A stretch of 64,000 nucleotides of DNA from Synaphobranchus kaupii (GCA_029718625.1 CM056377.1:96030998-96094997), one strand, 5' to 3'. Positions 1 through 14,382 are shown, numbered from the stretch's first letter. Notes: generated by a model not told the origin, from the letters alone. Translations and numbers: made by a program.

Positions 1-195
1 GGAAACCATCAGAATGGCCAATCCCCAAAATAGTGCGCTATAAAGCGTATAGGGAGCCATTCTGAACGCAGCCATAGTTGTTTGTAAAAAGGGATATGAG
101 TGCTATGGGATTTTTTTACTCAGTTTCTGAATGTCTGGAAGAAGAGAACTGCGCTCCCCTTACAGTAGGCCCTTGTGTCTGTGTGTGTTTCTCAG

Positions 196-2225
<2,030 letters not shown>

Positions 2226-4243
2226 GTGAGATATTGAAAGTTTCAATCATTTTCAAATGCTTTCTTTCCTTTCATTATTAGTTCTAAAGCTAACAAATGC
2301 GTGTATCCTATGAACTACTTTAACATTTATAACATTTAATTCAATTAGTTCACTTAATTATTTGTAGATTGGGGCTGATAACATTTCCATATTGTACAGG
2401 GCAGTAATGGACTGAAAGTTGTCTCATGGGTTCTGTGATTTTGCTGTGTTAGGTTTTAAAAACATCTGAGTTGTCTTCTACCATCTTGGAAATCTCTTAT
2501 ACGAGGTGTCCTAGATGGCTCTTATTCATTACTGTGGAATTAGCACTTTAAAAAATTTTTTTTTTAAATAAATAAATAAATAAAAGATCCATTTCTATCA
2601 CCTAGTTACATTTTGTAACCAAAGTAAAAAGCTCTGAGCCTTAGGAAAGCGTAGCAATCAACAGACTGCTTGTTGAAGTCCAGGATAGACAGGTCTTCCT
2701 GATGGTTGAATAGGGATCTACGCTGTTCTAGAAGTTTCTCCCTGTCTGCTTTCTTCTCTTTTTCCTCACCCGGTCTTGTTTTTGCTGCTCTCTTCCCCCA
2801 CACCTGAGTATATCCAGAAGAACGAGCACAGGCTTTCCTCCCTAAGCTCCTCCTCTTCCTCCCCCTGCCCTGGTAAAGATACTCCAGTGCTACAAACTGG
2901 TTAGCTCTGCCTGTGTCTGCCACCATTGCTTGCTGCTATGCATCACCACCACTACCCATAAGTAACATCACAGGAGCACACTGCCACTTACTGGCTCAAA
3001 ATGGCAGGTCAACCTCATAGATTTTTAATCTGTAGGATTGCCAGCTGGGATTTTTCTAGTACAATTCACGTTGATACTGAATGCTTGACAGAATTTATTT
3101 GGCAATTCTCAACTTCTAACCTAAAGTTCCTTTTGAAATTTGTGACAGTAAACAATTATATTTTATTCAGGGTGTTTATGTGCCAAGCTGTCAGTATTTT
3201 AACACAGTGTTGTGTGATGTGTCAATGGTATGTGTAACATATCCCCTCTCATATGCTTGTATGCCAGCGCTTAAATATTTTCCTCTTAGATATTTTTCAC
3301 AATTTTCTTCTCCTTTTTTGAGTACCCAATCGCAATTAAAAGCCCATCCAGTCACTCATCCATTCATTTGGGAGAGCACAAACTGGCATGTGCATCCTCT
3401 GATCTATGCAGCCAGTCTGCTGGAGGGCTACACTACTTTCACAGTCATGTCTTATTGATGCTGATGGTCGCAGAGCCTGTACATTTATACAGACAGTACA
3501 ATCTTACAGACCGTTGAGGTTGTTAAACAAATTAACCAAAGGGTCGTAAATATTCCCGGGGACATTTTTGGCATAGGAGTTTAACTATTACTTGTCCAGG
3601 TGTGGCCATCTGTTTCTCTTTTTCATCAATTTCTCTTTTAAATTCAGCATCTGTCATCACACAAATTATTTTGAAAATGTTTACACCTGTATGCGTTTAT
3701 GGGATCCTCGAGTCAGAGACTTAGCACACAGATAAGGAGACACCTGGTGTTTTACTGCGGATTACTGCCAAGTAGAGAATCTAATGGAATTTGCTCCAAG
3801 GAAAGGAATTAATGAGTGGCAACTGTGTAGTTATTTTGGAAATAACAAATTAGTAACTGCTTGTGTGTTTTGTGATTACCATTCACTCGAAGTCTTTAAA
3901 ACAATTTCTCACCTGGTTCTGCTTGCCCGTAGCAACATGTTGTTGATTTTTTTGTCCTAAAGCAAATACAAGATTACAGAATTTATCTGTCCTCTAAATC
4001 AGCACCAAGATTTCAGACCTCTAGCAATCAGCGTTTCAGAAATCGGGCCACACAGAGGCCAAAGTTCAGCCTCAGATCTTCTGCAGGTTGTTGTCATGGC
4101 AACTCTACTCAACCTATCAGCAAAGATTGTTAAATCTGCTCTGGTAAAATGCTGCGGTTTTGCCGTTAGTGTAAAAAAAATGTAAAAACACGCAGCACAG
4201 TATGCCAATATACTGTAAAAGTACACCTTTTCCCTCTCCCTAG
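2226..4243. other. intron or 3' flank of the pde4dip-like gene; nothing else assigned
   Basis: AT-rich sequence with an AATA run at 2567-2584. A 106-codon open frame runs on the minus strand at 2606-2926 with a basic, charged middle (EEKEKKADREKLLEQRR). I recognise no family and no supporting neighbour exon, so it is not called as a gene. No clear mobile element was seen. Confidence 0.5.
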
Positions 4244-4294
4244 GTGAGATCCCAAGACGATCCTGTGAACACCCTCCTGACTGGGGTTTCCTGA
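4244..4294 (+). CDS. pde4dip: candidate terminal exon of the pde4dip-like gene
   Basis: A pyrimidine-rich acceptor (CCTTTTCCCTCTCCCTAG) ends at 4243. Read in phase 0, which is what the exon ending at 2225 requires, it gives VRSQDDPVNTLLTGVS then TGA. The match of phase and the good acceptor support it; the short length and lack of a recognised C-terminal motif do not prove it. Intervening exons between 2226 and 4243 cannot be excluded. Confidence 0.38.
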   Translation: MRSQDDPVNTLLTGVS

Positions 4295-7265
4295 GCCTAC
4301 GACCCCCCGGGTCTGTCCGAGGAGGTCCCGGCCAATGGGTCGCCGAGAAGCACAGCACACAGCACCGGCTTCAGCTCGCCACGTATTAACCAGCATGAGG
4401 CTCAGAAATCACCATCTCTGTCCAACACTGGAGTCATCCTTAATTCAAAGGGAAACAACAACATTTTTCTTTTGCAATTTGTCCTCGTCTCCGGAGGATA
4501 ATAATCTTTGGACGTCTTGGAGACCTCCACAGAGTAAAAGTATTTTGACTAGCGAGCATTAGACAGGATTTAGAGATCACCTCTCCAGTCCAGTCCTGCC
4601 TGCCTTTGTTTCGGTTACCAGGCTAGTTACGGACTGGACTGGCAGCGCACTGTGTAGCTTAATGTTGCTATACAGCTTATGAAACAAGCCATACTGTAAT
4701 GATAACTAACCAAGCTGTTCCTTTTTGTTCTCCCATCCTGCTGCCTTTGGACAACATTCTTCACACCCACAATTATCGGTGAAGATGTTTTAGGGTTTTA
4801 ATATTTAAGGTCTCTTATTGCTGAGAAAGTGTCTTCTGAAATACCAGGGACAAAGTATATGGGTACAGAATATTAATATATACAAGTATTTATTATTTTA
4901 GCCTATCTGAATGACGGAGTGGTTTTCCAGCCACTGTGAAGCATTCTGAATTGTGGAAAGAACAATATGTATTTAGCGCTATAATCAACTATCAGCGATT
5001 CTCGATGAGCAAGTGCAATCAGAGCTGTACACTACAGCAGCTTCACCTAACACTGAAACTATGCTTTTACTGCACAAAGCTAAAAGACCATCGGTGGAAT
5101 ACTAGTGCAATACTACTGACTGGACATCTGTCAGAAATCAGATGTGCAGTTCTAACAGCATAACATGGGGAGGTAACGAAACGACAATGCAACGCATCAA
5201 CAGGGATCCCCTGTCCTGCCAAAGTTTAACTCCTTGTGTTACGGTGGGTGGCAGTGATGTAAGAATATTGTGATGTGTCAAAGGGGAACCCTCTTGTCGA
5301 AAAGAGCAACAACAAAAATGCCCTGCAGAACTTATTTGTGGCTATGGCTGAAAAGTGATGAGAGAAAATTGGGATTATTTAGATCTAGCAAGTAACCAAA
5401 GTCGTAAATATAAAGTCGCCAAGGTGCTGCTTTCTAACCACAGCTGTTTTGGTTCCTTTAGGTTGGACACTGTTTCATTAATAACAGGTTCTTTAAAAAG
5501 CTAGACAATATGCTTTACAGCTCAATTTAAGGGAGGTAGTTGAAATAAACAAACAGGCAGACAAATTATATATTTTTTTAGTTTTGTTTTTACACAGGTT
5601 TGATTTAACATCTACATTTAATGTCTATTGAGGCTATCTGTTTGTTTTTGTGGGTATCTATTCAAATTGTTCACATTGGACAAATTGCCTAGCTGAAGGC
5701 TTTTTAGGTAGTGACCTACCTAACTAAATACCATCCCTCTATGTACATTACGATGATGTCAGTGATAAAGCCGTTGCGATTACGTTTGCATTGTTTATGT
5801 ACTGCCATTCAGCAGCAACAGAGTTTTGTGGGGGAAAAATAACCCCCACAAACCAAATTATTTATGAAAAATGCAGGGTCTCTGATGCCTGTTTAATGTA
5901 TTAAATTGTTCTTTATTCAGATTTGCATAACATTCCCGTTTTCACAAAAAAATGTTAGATATTCTCCAACATTTAAAAAGTTGTCAAACTTTGGCAGGGT
6001 AGTGGTAAATACCTCAGTTATACTAATACTGTACATGCAGTGGGGGGTTCTTTGTTTTTGCATATAACTGTAAATAACCTACTATACATTACATTCATCC
6101 GTTCTCTGTGATCAGTAGGTAGGCCATTTGTTATACATGCTGTATGAATGCTGTATGTTTGGATAGTCATGCAATAGCCTATAGCTTTGCTTTTTTTCTG
6201 AGGTTTACAACACACATTAGCATATATTTTAGCTTTCCACGTGCCATGTTTTCTGCCTGGTGTTTTGTCTGAGTTTTATTTGTGAAGGCCAAGGCCTTTC
6301 TAGTTTTAATGCTAATTTGAAGCATCCAGACGCAGGCTAGGCAAGGGATAGCAGTGGTTGATTTCCTTGAGCTTGCTGGGCTTTGTGCTATCTGGCTTTG
6401 GTGATCAGATGTCGGAATCTGGCAACATGGCCTTTGTTTCTTTCACTTTTTTTTCAGAGCCCTTGAGCATAGCCTGGTTCTAGAACGCCACAAGCATACT
6501 GAGTCAAGCATACTGCCACAGTTTTAGATTCAATAATGAAACAGTATGGAAAAACCAAAGAGATTGAATAATCATTCATGAGCAGACATGTTAAATAAAT
6601 TCAGCTCCATTGTGAAGGGGACAGCAAGTCAACAGCAGTGGAGCTATGCAATGGGTATGGGCCTTGTATCATATGTATATAGAGTGCTTTGATACTGAAG
6701 TTATACATGTAGATGATTTTGTTGGGGAAAAAAGACAAACTTTTTAGGTACTGTATGCTGTCACAGACCCAAAGGGCTCTTGCCTATGTACATGACCATG
6801 TGTAATGTGCAGATTAAAGGGTGTTCTGAAAGCTTTCGCTTTAAAAAAAATAATCAACAAATTGTTGTGGTATCTTTCTTCACTTCCTTAGTATGTGAAA
6901 AAATAAGCAGAAATTCTTCAAATAAATATATGTATACAAAATGAACAACATTCAGTAGCCAATAACATTTGAATATAACATTCAATAACCATAACACAAT
7001 TCAATAATTAATAACATGTTCAATAAATAACTAAATGTATGTTTGTGCCACCACAGAATAAGACAATAGTGTTGAAAATACTCTCAGCATTGTGTCCAAA
7101 ATTAAAGTGGTATTGAAGTTGCAATGAACATACCCAAACTACTTTTACGTATTTCATCAAACCTGAAAATTACGTGACAGTCTCTTTTGTGTAAAAACAA
7201 GAGAAGCAGACTAATATTATTTAGGTTTAGTGTTATTATACGTGCTGTTCCAAGTGATATTTCAT
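4295..7265. other. 3' UTR/intergenic, no gene seen
   Basis: AT-rich sequence without a convincing ORF. An AATAAA occurs near 5545 on the plus strand and could serve the pde4dip-like gene if the exon at 4244 is its last. No transposon ends were recognised here. Confidence 0.5.
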
Positions 7266-7269
7266 AGTA

Positions 7270-8545
7270 GGGTCATTCCGTGTCAAATCAACTAGTTTTC
7301 TGAAAAGTTCCTGTATGACCCTCTCAGATTTTGATGAAACTCCATCATAATAATCCATTCTGTGAAAAATGAACACACACAAAAAATTAGCCTCATACAA
7401 CATGTTGTTTCCGAGATATGGCCTCCTGAAATTTGCTGAAAACCTCCGTCTTTCGCGCTCGCGAGTCGTGAAAATGCGCGAATGTGATTTTTTCCGAATT
7501 TGGAAGCTTATAACTTGGGATTGGTAACAGCCATAGAGCTGAATCTTGGTATCCGAATTTACTTTCTTCCAAATTGCAAGAATATGTCATCAGATTACTT
7601 GTACCCCCTTCCCTTTTTGGTGATTTTCGAGGTCACCCTGTGCCCATATGAGTGGACATATACATCCCATATCACAGATGTATTATCTATACGTGTATGT
7701 CTATGGTCACAAGCAAGTACAGGCTAATAAATTCATTTGTAAAGGAATGACATCCATCCAAAACTGGGTCCAGGTGAAAAAAAGTCAAAAACACAACCGT
7801 CCGTCTTGTCAATGGATCACCATGTGAACAGTTAAAACTTTTTCTGAAATTTACACCAGTTAAACAGATATATTAGATCTACTCATGAACCAAATTTCAG
7901 CTTTGGTACTCAACTCCTTCATGGTTAGATAGCATTTTGAAAAGTACACATATTTTAACATATCGGGAATTCACATACGTAAGTCTTAAGAGTTACGTTA
8001 CTACTTAAAAGTGTCAAATTATGTATCAGACATCAAACAGAATAGTACATGTACTTTAAACCATACACTATAAATGTTAAATTACCACATATTCTGCCAT
8101 ATAGATGTGTACAGTTTGTTGTTTACTTGATAAATGCTGGCAGTTTGCCTTGAATGTTATTGAAGTCATTAACAGTTAGTCTGTAGTGACGGCCTCCACG
8201 TCCCTGCAGCTCTGGAGCACTGATGACACAAACTACGTCCTGGAATGGTACCCAACACTCATTATGGACATCTTGGGGCCAGGAGAGTGCATTTGAGTTC
8301 TTTGCTCTTCTCATGAACTTTACAAAGACATCATGTTGCTCCTCTGATCGCTCCACGATAGTGCCAAAGTACCATTGTACGAACATTGTCATGTTCCAGT
8401 TCTGTTCATGTTCCAACTCTGACTGACCTGACCGAGTACCAACCAGGGAGGTACATTGCATGCATCTATGACAATGAATGGTACACTGGACAAAATCTGA
8501 GAGGGTCATGCAGGGACCACTGGTTGATTTGACACGGAATGACCC
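7270..8545 (-). mobile_element. TIR transposon remnant with 4-bp AGTA flanks
   Basis: The two ends are inverted copies. Both start GGGTCATTCCGTGTCAAATC and stay similar for about 60 bases, including TGACCCTCTCAGATTTTG. AGTA flanks both sides (7266-7269 and 8546-8549), consistent with a 4-bp target duplication. Length is 1276 bp. A protein tail is encoded on the minus strand at 8123-8460. The superfamily is not clear to me; 4-bp duplications are seen in several DNA transposon groups. Confidence 0.72.
8123..8460 (-). pseudogene. C-terminal fragment of an unidentified transposon protein
   Basis: An open frame on the minus strand ends at 8123 inside the TIR element. It contains FVQWYFGTIVERSEE, then HDVFVKFMRRA, ECWVPFQDVVCVI and RHYRLTVND. 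The W-Y-x-G-T-I-V opening resembles small chromo- or Tudor-like beta-barrel modules found at the ends of some transposon proteins; this is a guess from pattern. The frame continues past the element end to 8671, but that part includes the TIR and is not likely coding. No catalytic domain is left, so the copy is non-autonomous. Confidence 0.5.
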
Positions 8546-8590
8546 AGTAATATTAAGGCTTACAAACTGATCTAGCATTACATGTACATT

Positions 8591-8796
8591 TTGCCAGTTA
8601 GCAGATACTCTTATCCTGAGCAACTTACACAGATTACATTTGTACATATAATCTATTTGTACAACTGACATTTTTACTGAAACTATTCTGGTAAAGTACC
8701 TTGTTTAAGGGTATGGCAGTTCCCCCAGCTGGGAATCAAACAACGTACATGTATGACTTACAACCCCTGTTCCCTAAACATTGTACTACACCTCCC
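8591..8796 (-). repeat. V-type tRNA-derived SINE, old copy
   Basis: Reads like the copy at 9535-9742 but strongly diverged: tail remnant TTAGCAGATACTCTTATCCT at the left, core remnant TAAAGTACCTTGTTTAAGGG in the middle and a decayed tRNA-like head at the right. Minus orientation. Confidence 0.7.
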
Positions 8797-9534
8797 TCCT
8801 TCATGAATAACAGCAAGGATCAAGCAGGCATATGGAAATGTTTAATAACAAAACTTTATTTTATAATATGCTTAAGTAATGGTGTATTCTAACCCAGACC
8901 TCACTGACAACATAGCCAGAATTTAGACAATTCAATTAGATTACATAATCAACGATTGCTAACTCATGTCCCAGTGGTAAAATTTTTTTTATATTTTTCC
9001 AAATTATTGAGGAGAGGGAAGCGATGGATGTCATCTACTAAATTTATCAAAGCCAAAAATGACATTGAAAAATGCTCACCAGGGAATTTTTAACACCACT
9101 ACATGATAATTAAACATTTTTTAAACATAATGTTTTCCCAGAATAGATCTCAGAACAGTATTTTGCAGTAACATTTCTGCACCACTTTAAGCAGCTCACT
9201 AGCTTAAAAGTATAACTTCCCATGGAGTTATACAGTAACAAGGCAAATAAACTAAAATATTATTAGACATTTCTTTTTATGTGATAGTAACATGTCTCAA
9301 AAATGACTTGGAACATTCAATTAACTTGCTAGAAAGGGAGGAATTAAGTCAGATCTCATATTAGAACAGCAGTTTCCATTGATTAAGAAAATTATTTGCA
9401 TTAGAGTAAATAGTGCTCCAAAGTGTAAGAGGAAAAACAAATTATATTAAACTGAATAATAACAGTGAGCATTGAAAATACTGAAGAGAGAACATTGAGG
9501 ATGAGATTGGGAATCCATACTTTTTTTTTGTTAT

Positions 9535-9742
9535 TTGTTAGCATTTAGCAGACGCTCTTATCCAGAGCGACTTACACAACTTCTTATTACATTTATCCAT
9601 TTATACAGCTGGACATATACTGAAGCAATTCAGGTTAAGTACCTTGCTCAAGGGTACAACGGCAGTGTCCTACCTGGGAATCGAACCTGCAACCTTTCGG
9701 TTACAAGTCCTGTTCCTTAACCATTATACTACACTGCCGCCC
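9535..9742 (-). repeat. V-type tRNA-derived SINE
   Basis: On the minus strand the head GGCGGCAGTGTAGTATAATG is followed by a box-B-like GGTTCGATTCC, the conserved core around GTACCCTTGAGCAAGGTACT and the tail CTGGATAAGAGCGTCTGCTA. This is the arrangement of V-SINEs: tRNA head, conserved centre, LINE-like tail. It ends about 95 bases after the nmral1 stop and may lie in its 3' UTR. Confidence 0.88.
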
Positions 9743-9835
9743 TTAAAGTACTGTATAGGTGGCAGGTTTGCTACAGAGGGCATTATGTTTGTCTATGTTA
9801 GGAACTTGCAGATCTGTTTCTTTGAGGACTGCCTG

Positions 9836-10458
9836 TCACTTTTCCAGAGCGGTGATGATGGAATCCTGGCTTGTGGAGACCCAGTGGGAGAACTTCTTTG
9901 CATCTGAAAATAGCTCAAACATTTCTGCAGCATTTCTCCTCCGGGAGTCTTTCCTCCAGAATTCAAACATGTTGCCGATATCCTGCCCAGCTTCTCCCTT
10001 GTAGCTCTCCACAAACTTCTTCAGTGAAATCTGGTGGGAGAAATACGGACTCTTCTTTAGCAGACGACTTGTCAATTCCCACTCGACAGATTGCAAATGG
10101 GGTATGCGTGTGTGTATGAGTGAGAGGGAGAGAGAGTGACTTTGTGAATGCAATAGAAGTTGTATTCAGATGTTACGTGCTTTAACATCAACATGCCGTA
10201 CATCTCCTCATGCAAATACTGAGCAATGCTTTACACGCTATAGAATTCAATTAATGTGATCCGAACACAGTGGTGAAGCCATGTGGCAATATGACTATCT
10301 TCAGTTAATCCATGTTTGATTGCCTGTGTTCTGTGCTTTTCCTGAACAAGCATACTAATGTAGTGATATCATTTCCATTCCAGTCTAGCACAGACACTAA
10401 CAGATGCAGAGATTAAGCTGTAAAGCACCTGCCCAAAAGGATGGAAAGAGTAGGAAGA

Positions 10459-10511
<53 letters not shown>

Positions 10512-11836
10512 GTTACTGAGTGCTGACCCTGCATACAGTGTGTGCCCTCACCCTGGAGTCCTGAAAGACCCTGGGGGCCAGGTAGTTAGTGAGCGTCTCT
10601 GCATACTCGCTGACTGGCAGTCGGTTCGCAGACAGGTGGCAGCTTTTGCCCGCCCACTTGTGCGAGTTCTTCAGTATGGCCGTGACCACGGGGCCTACAT
10701 CACTGAGGCTGATGCTGTCCATGGGGGTGTCTCCCATTGGGATGTCTGTGAAGAACAAGGTGAGCATGCTAAATGTACCTCAACTCCTGCAGCTTCTAAT
10801 CAGGACAGGAACTTCAACTGACACTTCCAGTACACTTTAATTGGTTTCAGACTCACGTAATGGGAGCAATTTGAGGGACAAGCATTGGAGTATTTCAGTT
10901 ACATTTGTAAACTTTATACTTTAAGAAAGAAGACTTTAAGTCAGGACTCATATCTGGCCCTCAAAACAAAGAATAATTCTGTTTTTTCCTACCTCATAGT
11001 TGATTAATGAAACTAATTGGCAGCAATTCCACTCACCAGATGTCCCAGGACCCAGGTGAGTGGAATTGCTAACCTAAATTAGCCCCTGATTAGAGAGTAT
11101 GAATGAAAACCAGCACTGGCCTTGAGGATCATATTTGAGTATCTATGCTCTTGGTGGTTTAGTATAACTCACCTATTTTATAAAGGTTTGGTCCAGCTGG
11201 TTTGGGAGAGAACGTTGTGAGGAAGCTCTCGTACAGGAAGGGTATCAGGATCTGGGTTTTTCGCAGGCCGATTTCATCCATGTAGTCACTGATGCAAGCC
11301 TTGGCATCCATCGACCGCATGGGGAACCCAAAATGTCTCTGCACATGCTGACCGCCCTCGAACACAACATGACCGATTCCATGCTGCTTACAAGCATCTG
11401 CTATCAAATATCCCTGTGAGATCTCACTCTGCAAAATGACAAAAAGCAGCATACAATCAATCCCACATTTGTTCTTTTGGTTTGTTTGCAGTCAGTATAT
11501 CATGATTGTTGCCATCATAGGTCGCATCGGTCCGTTTATTTCCGTCTCAAAGAACCACGCAGCCTGCTGGTATACCTGCAGCGGGTCCGGCTTGGTGAAA
11601 TCAGTTCTGGTTGCGAAAAAGCACTTGTGAGCCCCGGAGAGCGCCCCCTGGAGGCCCGTTGTGCTGTTTAAGTGAAAAGGCAGCACTTGTGCTCCAGCAC
11701 ACCCCAGATTCTGTGCCTGTGGGGAACCAGGGTCTGTCGCGGCTGCGCACACGTGGAACCCGCCATCCCGAAGCAGCGCAAGGGCCGCGCCATACCCAGG
11801 CTCCTCCTCTGCCCCCAGCACCACCACCTGCTCCAT
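9836..11836 (-). CDS. nmral1: NmrA-like family protein (HSCARG/NMRAL1-like), complete
   Basis: Four exons on the minus strand: 11576-11836, 11173-11428, 10552-10745 and 9836-10030. They join in phase with GT-AG ends and give 301 aa plus TGA, about the size of human NMRAL1 (299 aa). Family features are ACKQHGIGHVVFEGGQ, IPFLYESFLTTFSPK, then PMGDTPMDSISLSDVGPVV and the C-terminal GQDIGNMFEFW. Members are NADPH-binding redox sensors with an atypical SDR fold. The ATG at 11836 is the first after an in-frame TAG at 11900-11902. Oddity: the first strand reads VVVLGAEEEPGYG instead of a GGTGxxG loop, so the usual dinucleotide-binding glycines are gone. An inverted repeat (11022-11070) and a TG tract sit in its introns. 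Confidence 0.85.
10461..10510. repeat. (TG)n microsatellite
   Basis: About 25 TG units in the intron before the last nmral1 exon, about 40 bases from the donor of exon 3. Confidence 0.97.
11022..11070. repeat. short inverted repeat, MITE-like
   Basis: AGCAATTCCACTCACC at 11022-11037 is repeated exactly inverted at 11055-11070, with a 17-base loop. It sits within a stretch (about 11000-11135) that looks like a degraded small element in an nmral1 intron. Confidence 0.55.
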
Positions 11837-12476
11837 CCCCAGTGCCCACTTCTCACAGTAGCCGAAGAGCCGGCTTGATGCTATAGCGCTCCTTCTCTTC
11901 TAGGACTTTGTAATATTTTCACTGATTGCAAAGTAGCAAGCTGCCCTGACTATGTATTTTATCTGTCCCACAAGACATGAAACAGCCGTGGTGTCCTTTG
12001 CCCTAATTCTCGCTGCTGTCCTAACAAGACTGTTCACTGCATTGTTTTCCCATGTCTCTAAGGCAACCTGAAAGGAGGGGGGAAATTACGCCACAGCAAC
12101 AGAAAGTATCGTTGTTACATCTAACAATAGCACCACATCGTGTCGCAATCCCCAAGACTGAGCGTATTAATGATTTGATGTTTTCCCGTCATTTTTGAAA
12201 CAAACTTTTTTGTTAGGTTTGTTTGTTCTTTTTAAAAAAACTTATAAATCATCAATTCCTTCAAAAGAAATCAGTTTGAAGTAATTAATTTAGAAAAATG
12301 TATGTAATTGAAAAAATACAGATAAAAAATATCTAGGCTATAATCTTAGGTCCCAATGGTGACAAAAGAATCTTGGTCGTCCAAATCAAGGAGTAACCCT
12401 TGCACGGTCCATTGTGTGAACATTGGATTTTTTTTCTCGACTGAATCACAGAGAAAAAAGATGTTTATAATGAATT

Positions 12477-13393
12477 TTAATCAATCTCTGCGGAGGCACA
12501 GCAGCAACAGAGGCTCTGTGGTTGCATGGTCTTCCACACCCTGCTGAAGAAAAATTGGACAGTGCTTGTCCTGGTCTGCATCACTGCAACACACAAGGAA
12601 CAGGGCTCTTATGTCACGTTTCTTGGACACATATTGTTTCGGACAACTATGTGGCTATTGACAACAGAAAGAAGCATATCACCGCTATGTCAACAGTTTC
12701 AATCCAGGGCATCTGTGAGACTCACCCTGAGAGACATCCGCCTCTTCTGTGTCTCCCTCTCGATTGTCCACAACAATTTCAAGGGGGATGTCCACAACAC
12801 ACTGCAATCATACATAGCAGAATATATTTGAATTCCCTCAATTATTCTTAGCTGGTTTAAAAATTGCTTCTCAAGCATATTGTACCAGAGTTAGCAAAAA
12901 AATGTATTTCATTAATCTCTGATCCAAATACCAATAAGACTTTCTGATGAAAACGACCAGATAAAAAAAAAATGAAAAAAAAAGAAGTTATATCTGAGAA
13001 GGGCAGACTCATTGAAAAACAATTAGGCTATAAGCCTTGAAGGCAGCACACATTAAGCTCAGCACTTACTCCATTCTTAACCTCACTTTGCTTCTGTTGG
13101 GGATTGTGCACAGGTCCTGGAACAACCACCAGGGGACATGATTCCAGAATAGTCTGTAAATGTCTTACATCCATTAGGGAGCTTCTACATTTGAAAATTT
13201 CCAATAGGAAGCGCAGATGTTCCGAAAGGTCCAGTACATGTTCTGGAATATCAAGAGGGAGGCCCTCAGATTCAAGCTCATGCATCAAGTGTTGGACATT
13301 TTCCACTGTTTGGACCTGAGCTTTGACATACAGTGCCGTAGAAGTGACATCATCTTCTTTCTGTTCCATCATCATTAAGTATATAAATTTTAA
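12477..13393 (-). CDS. unidentified spliced gene, three 3' exons
   Basis: Three minus-strand exons fit together. 13070-13393 (phase 0 to 0, donor GTAAGT) encodes a helical segment with NVQHLMHELESEGLPLDIPE and LSEHLRFLLEIFKC. 12726-12801 encodes VVDIPLEIVVDNREGDTEEA and ends in phase 1 at GTGAGT. 12477-12583 opens after TGTGTGTTGCAG in the matching phase and ends FFFSRVWKTMQP, a CCCC run and a TAA. Acceptors and phases agree throughout, which is the main evidence. The first exon could start at its ATG (13375) or be internal. I recognise no family. A further upstream exon may start at 13590. The gene would lie wholly between nmral1 and slc25a24. Confidence 0.42.
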
Positions 13394-14184
13394 CTGAGAA
13401 TCTTACAAATGAAACAATAATCTGTAAGTGTTTTCAATACCATCTTCATTACAGTCATTTTTATTTGTTTAATTTATTCTGAGAAACTTTGCAATTGCAT
13501 CCACTGTGATGTCATAATTCTGTTGATGCAAAGCTGTGACCTGTGGCCTAACTTTGCTTATTACTAGTGGGTATATTTTTTGAGAAATCACTGTAGAAGA
13601 AGGTGCCCAATCCAGATAATTTACATGTATATAGAAAACAAATTTGTACACAAAATAATTATTGTTGGCTTTTTGATGTTAGAAAAATCAATACATAAAT
13701 TGAGTTAAATTTTATAACTCCATAAATATATAGTTATGCATCTATATTCCTGATTGATCATCTACCCAAAATGCAACATAATTACAGTGCCTTACTGTGA
13801 AAAGCTATTGTATAGTGCTGCATAACCTACAGCTGTGTCAAACAGGTTAGTCATATCCTGAATAAACTGCACCTAGGAGTACAATAGGTAAATAATCCAG
13901 GATCTGAATGTGTAGCATGGCATGATTTCAATTACACGCAGGTAATTTATTGAGGTGTGTTCTGTCATAAATTTAATCTTTGGTGTCACTGGTTATTCCC
14001 GTTCAACCAGTTGACCATTGTTTTTCCAGACAGAATAGTAATGAGAAGGCAGGCATATTTGTGGGAGGGGCATGGAAGAACAGAAAGGGCCCAGAGGAGG
14101 CACACTGATGGCACATTTTCCAAAATTGTAATGTTAGAGAACAAAGCAGCAGGGCACGGAATTTTCAGGACATTTAGTGTGCCG

Positions 14185-14222
<38 letters not shown>

Positions 14223-14382
14223 GCAGTGTCTGCGAAATACACTTGGCTTAAGATGTTCTATCTATACAATGAAGTAACAATTCCATATTTCCATGTCCAT
14301 ATCCATGTGCTACAGTAGGAGTGGAAATACTGAATAGTCACTATTTACCTCTACAGAAACATAGACAAATGTTTTGGCCATC
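13394..14382. other. unassigned stretch with one possible exon and a TG tract
   Basis: On the minus strand an acceptor CACCTTCTTCTACAG ends at 13591 and is followed by a 39-codon open frame (ISQKIYPLVISKVRPQ and onward) closing at TAA at 13469, with AATAAA just after. It may be an upstream or alternative terminal exon of the unidentified gene; no strong donor was found. A (TG)n tract lies at 14187-14220. Confidence 0.35.

Noticed and set aside
2606..2926. 106-codon minus-strand ORF with a basic middle part
   Set aside because: No family recognised, no neighbouring exon in phase and no conservation evidence; kept only as a note.
9640..9742. tRNA-like box A/box B sequences
   Set aside because: They are the head of a SINE; no cloverleaf with an anticodon arm and acceptor stem of a real tRNA gene.
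13957..14277. 106-codon plus-strand ORF
   Set aside because: Runs into the TG tract and shows no recognisable protein; probably chance.
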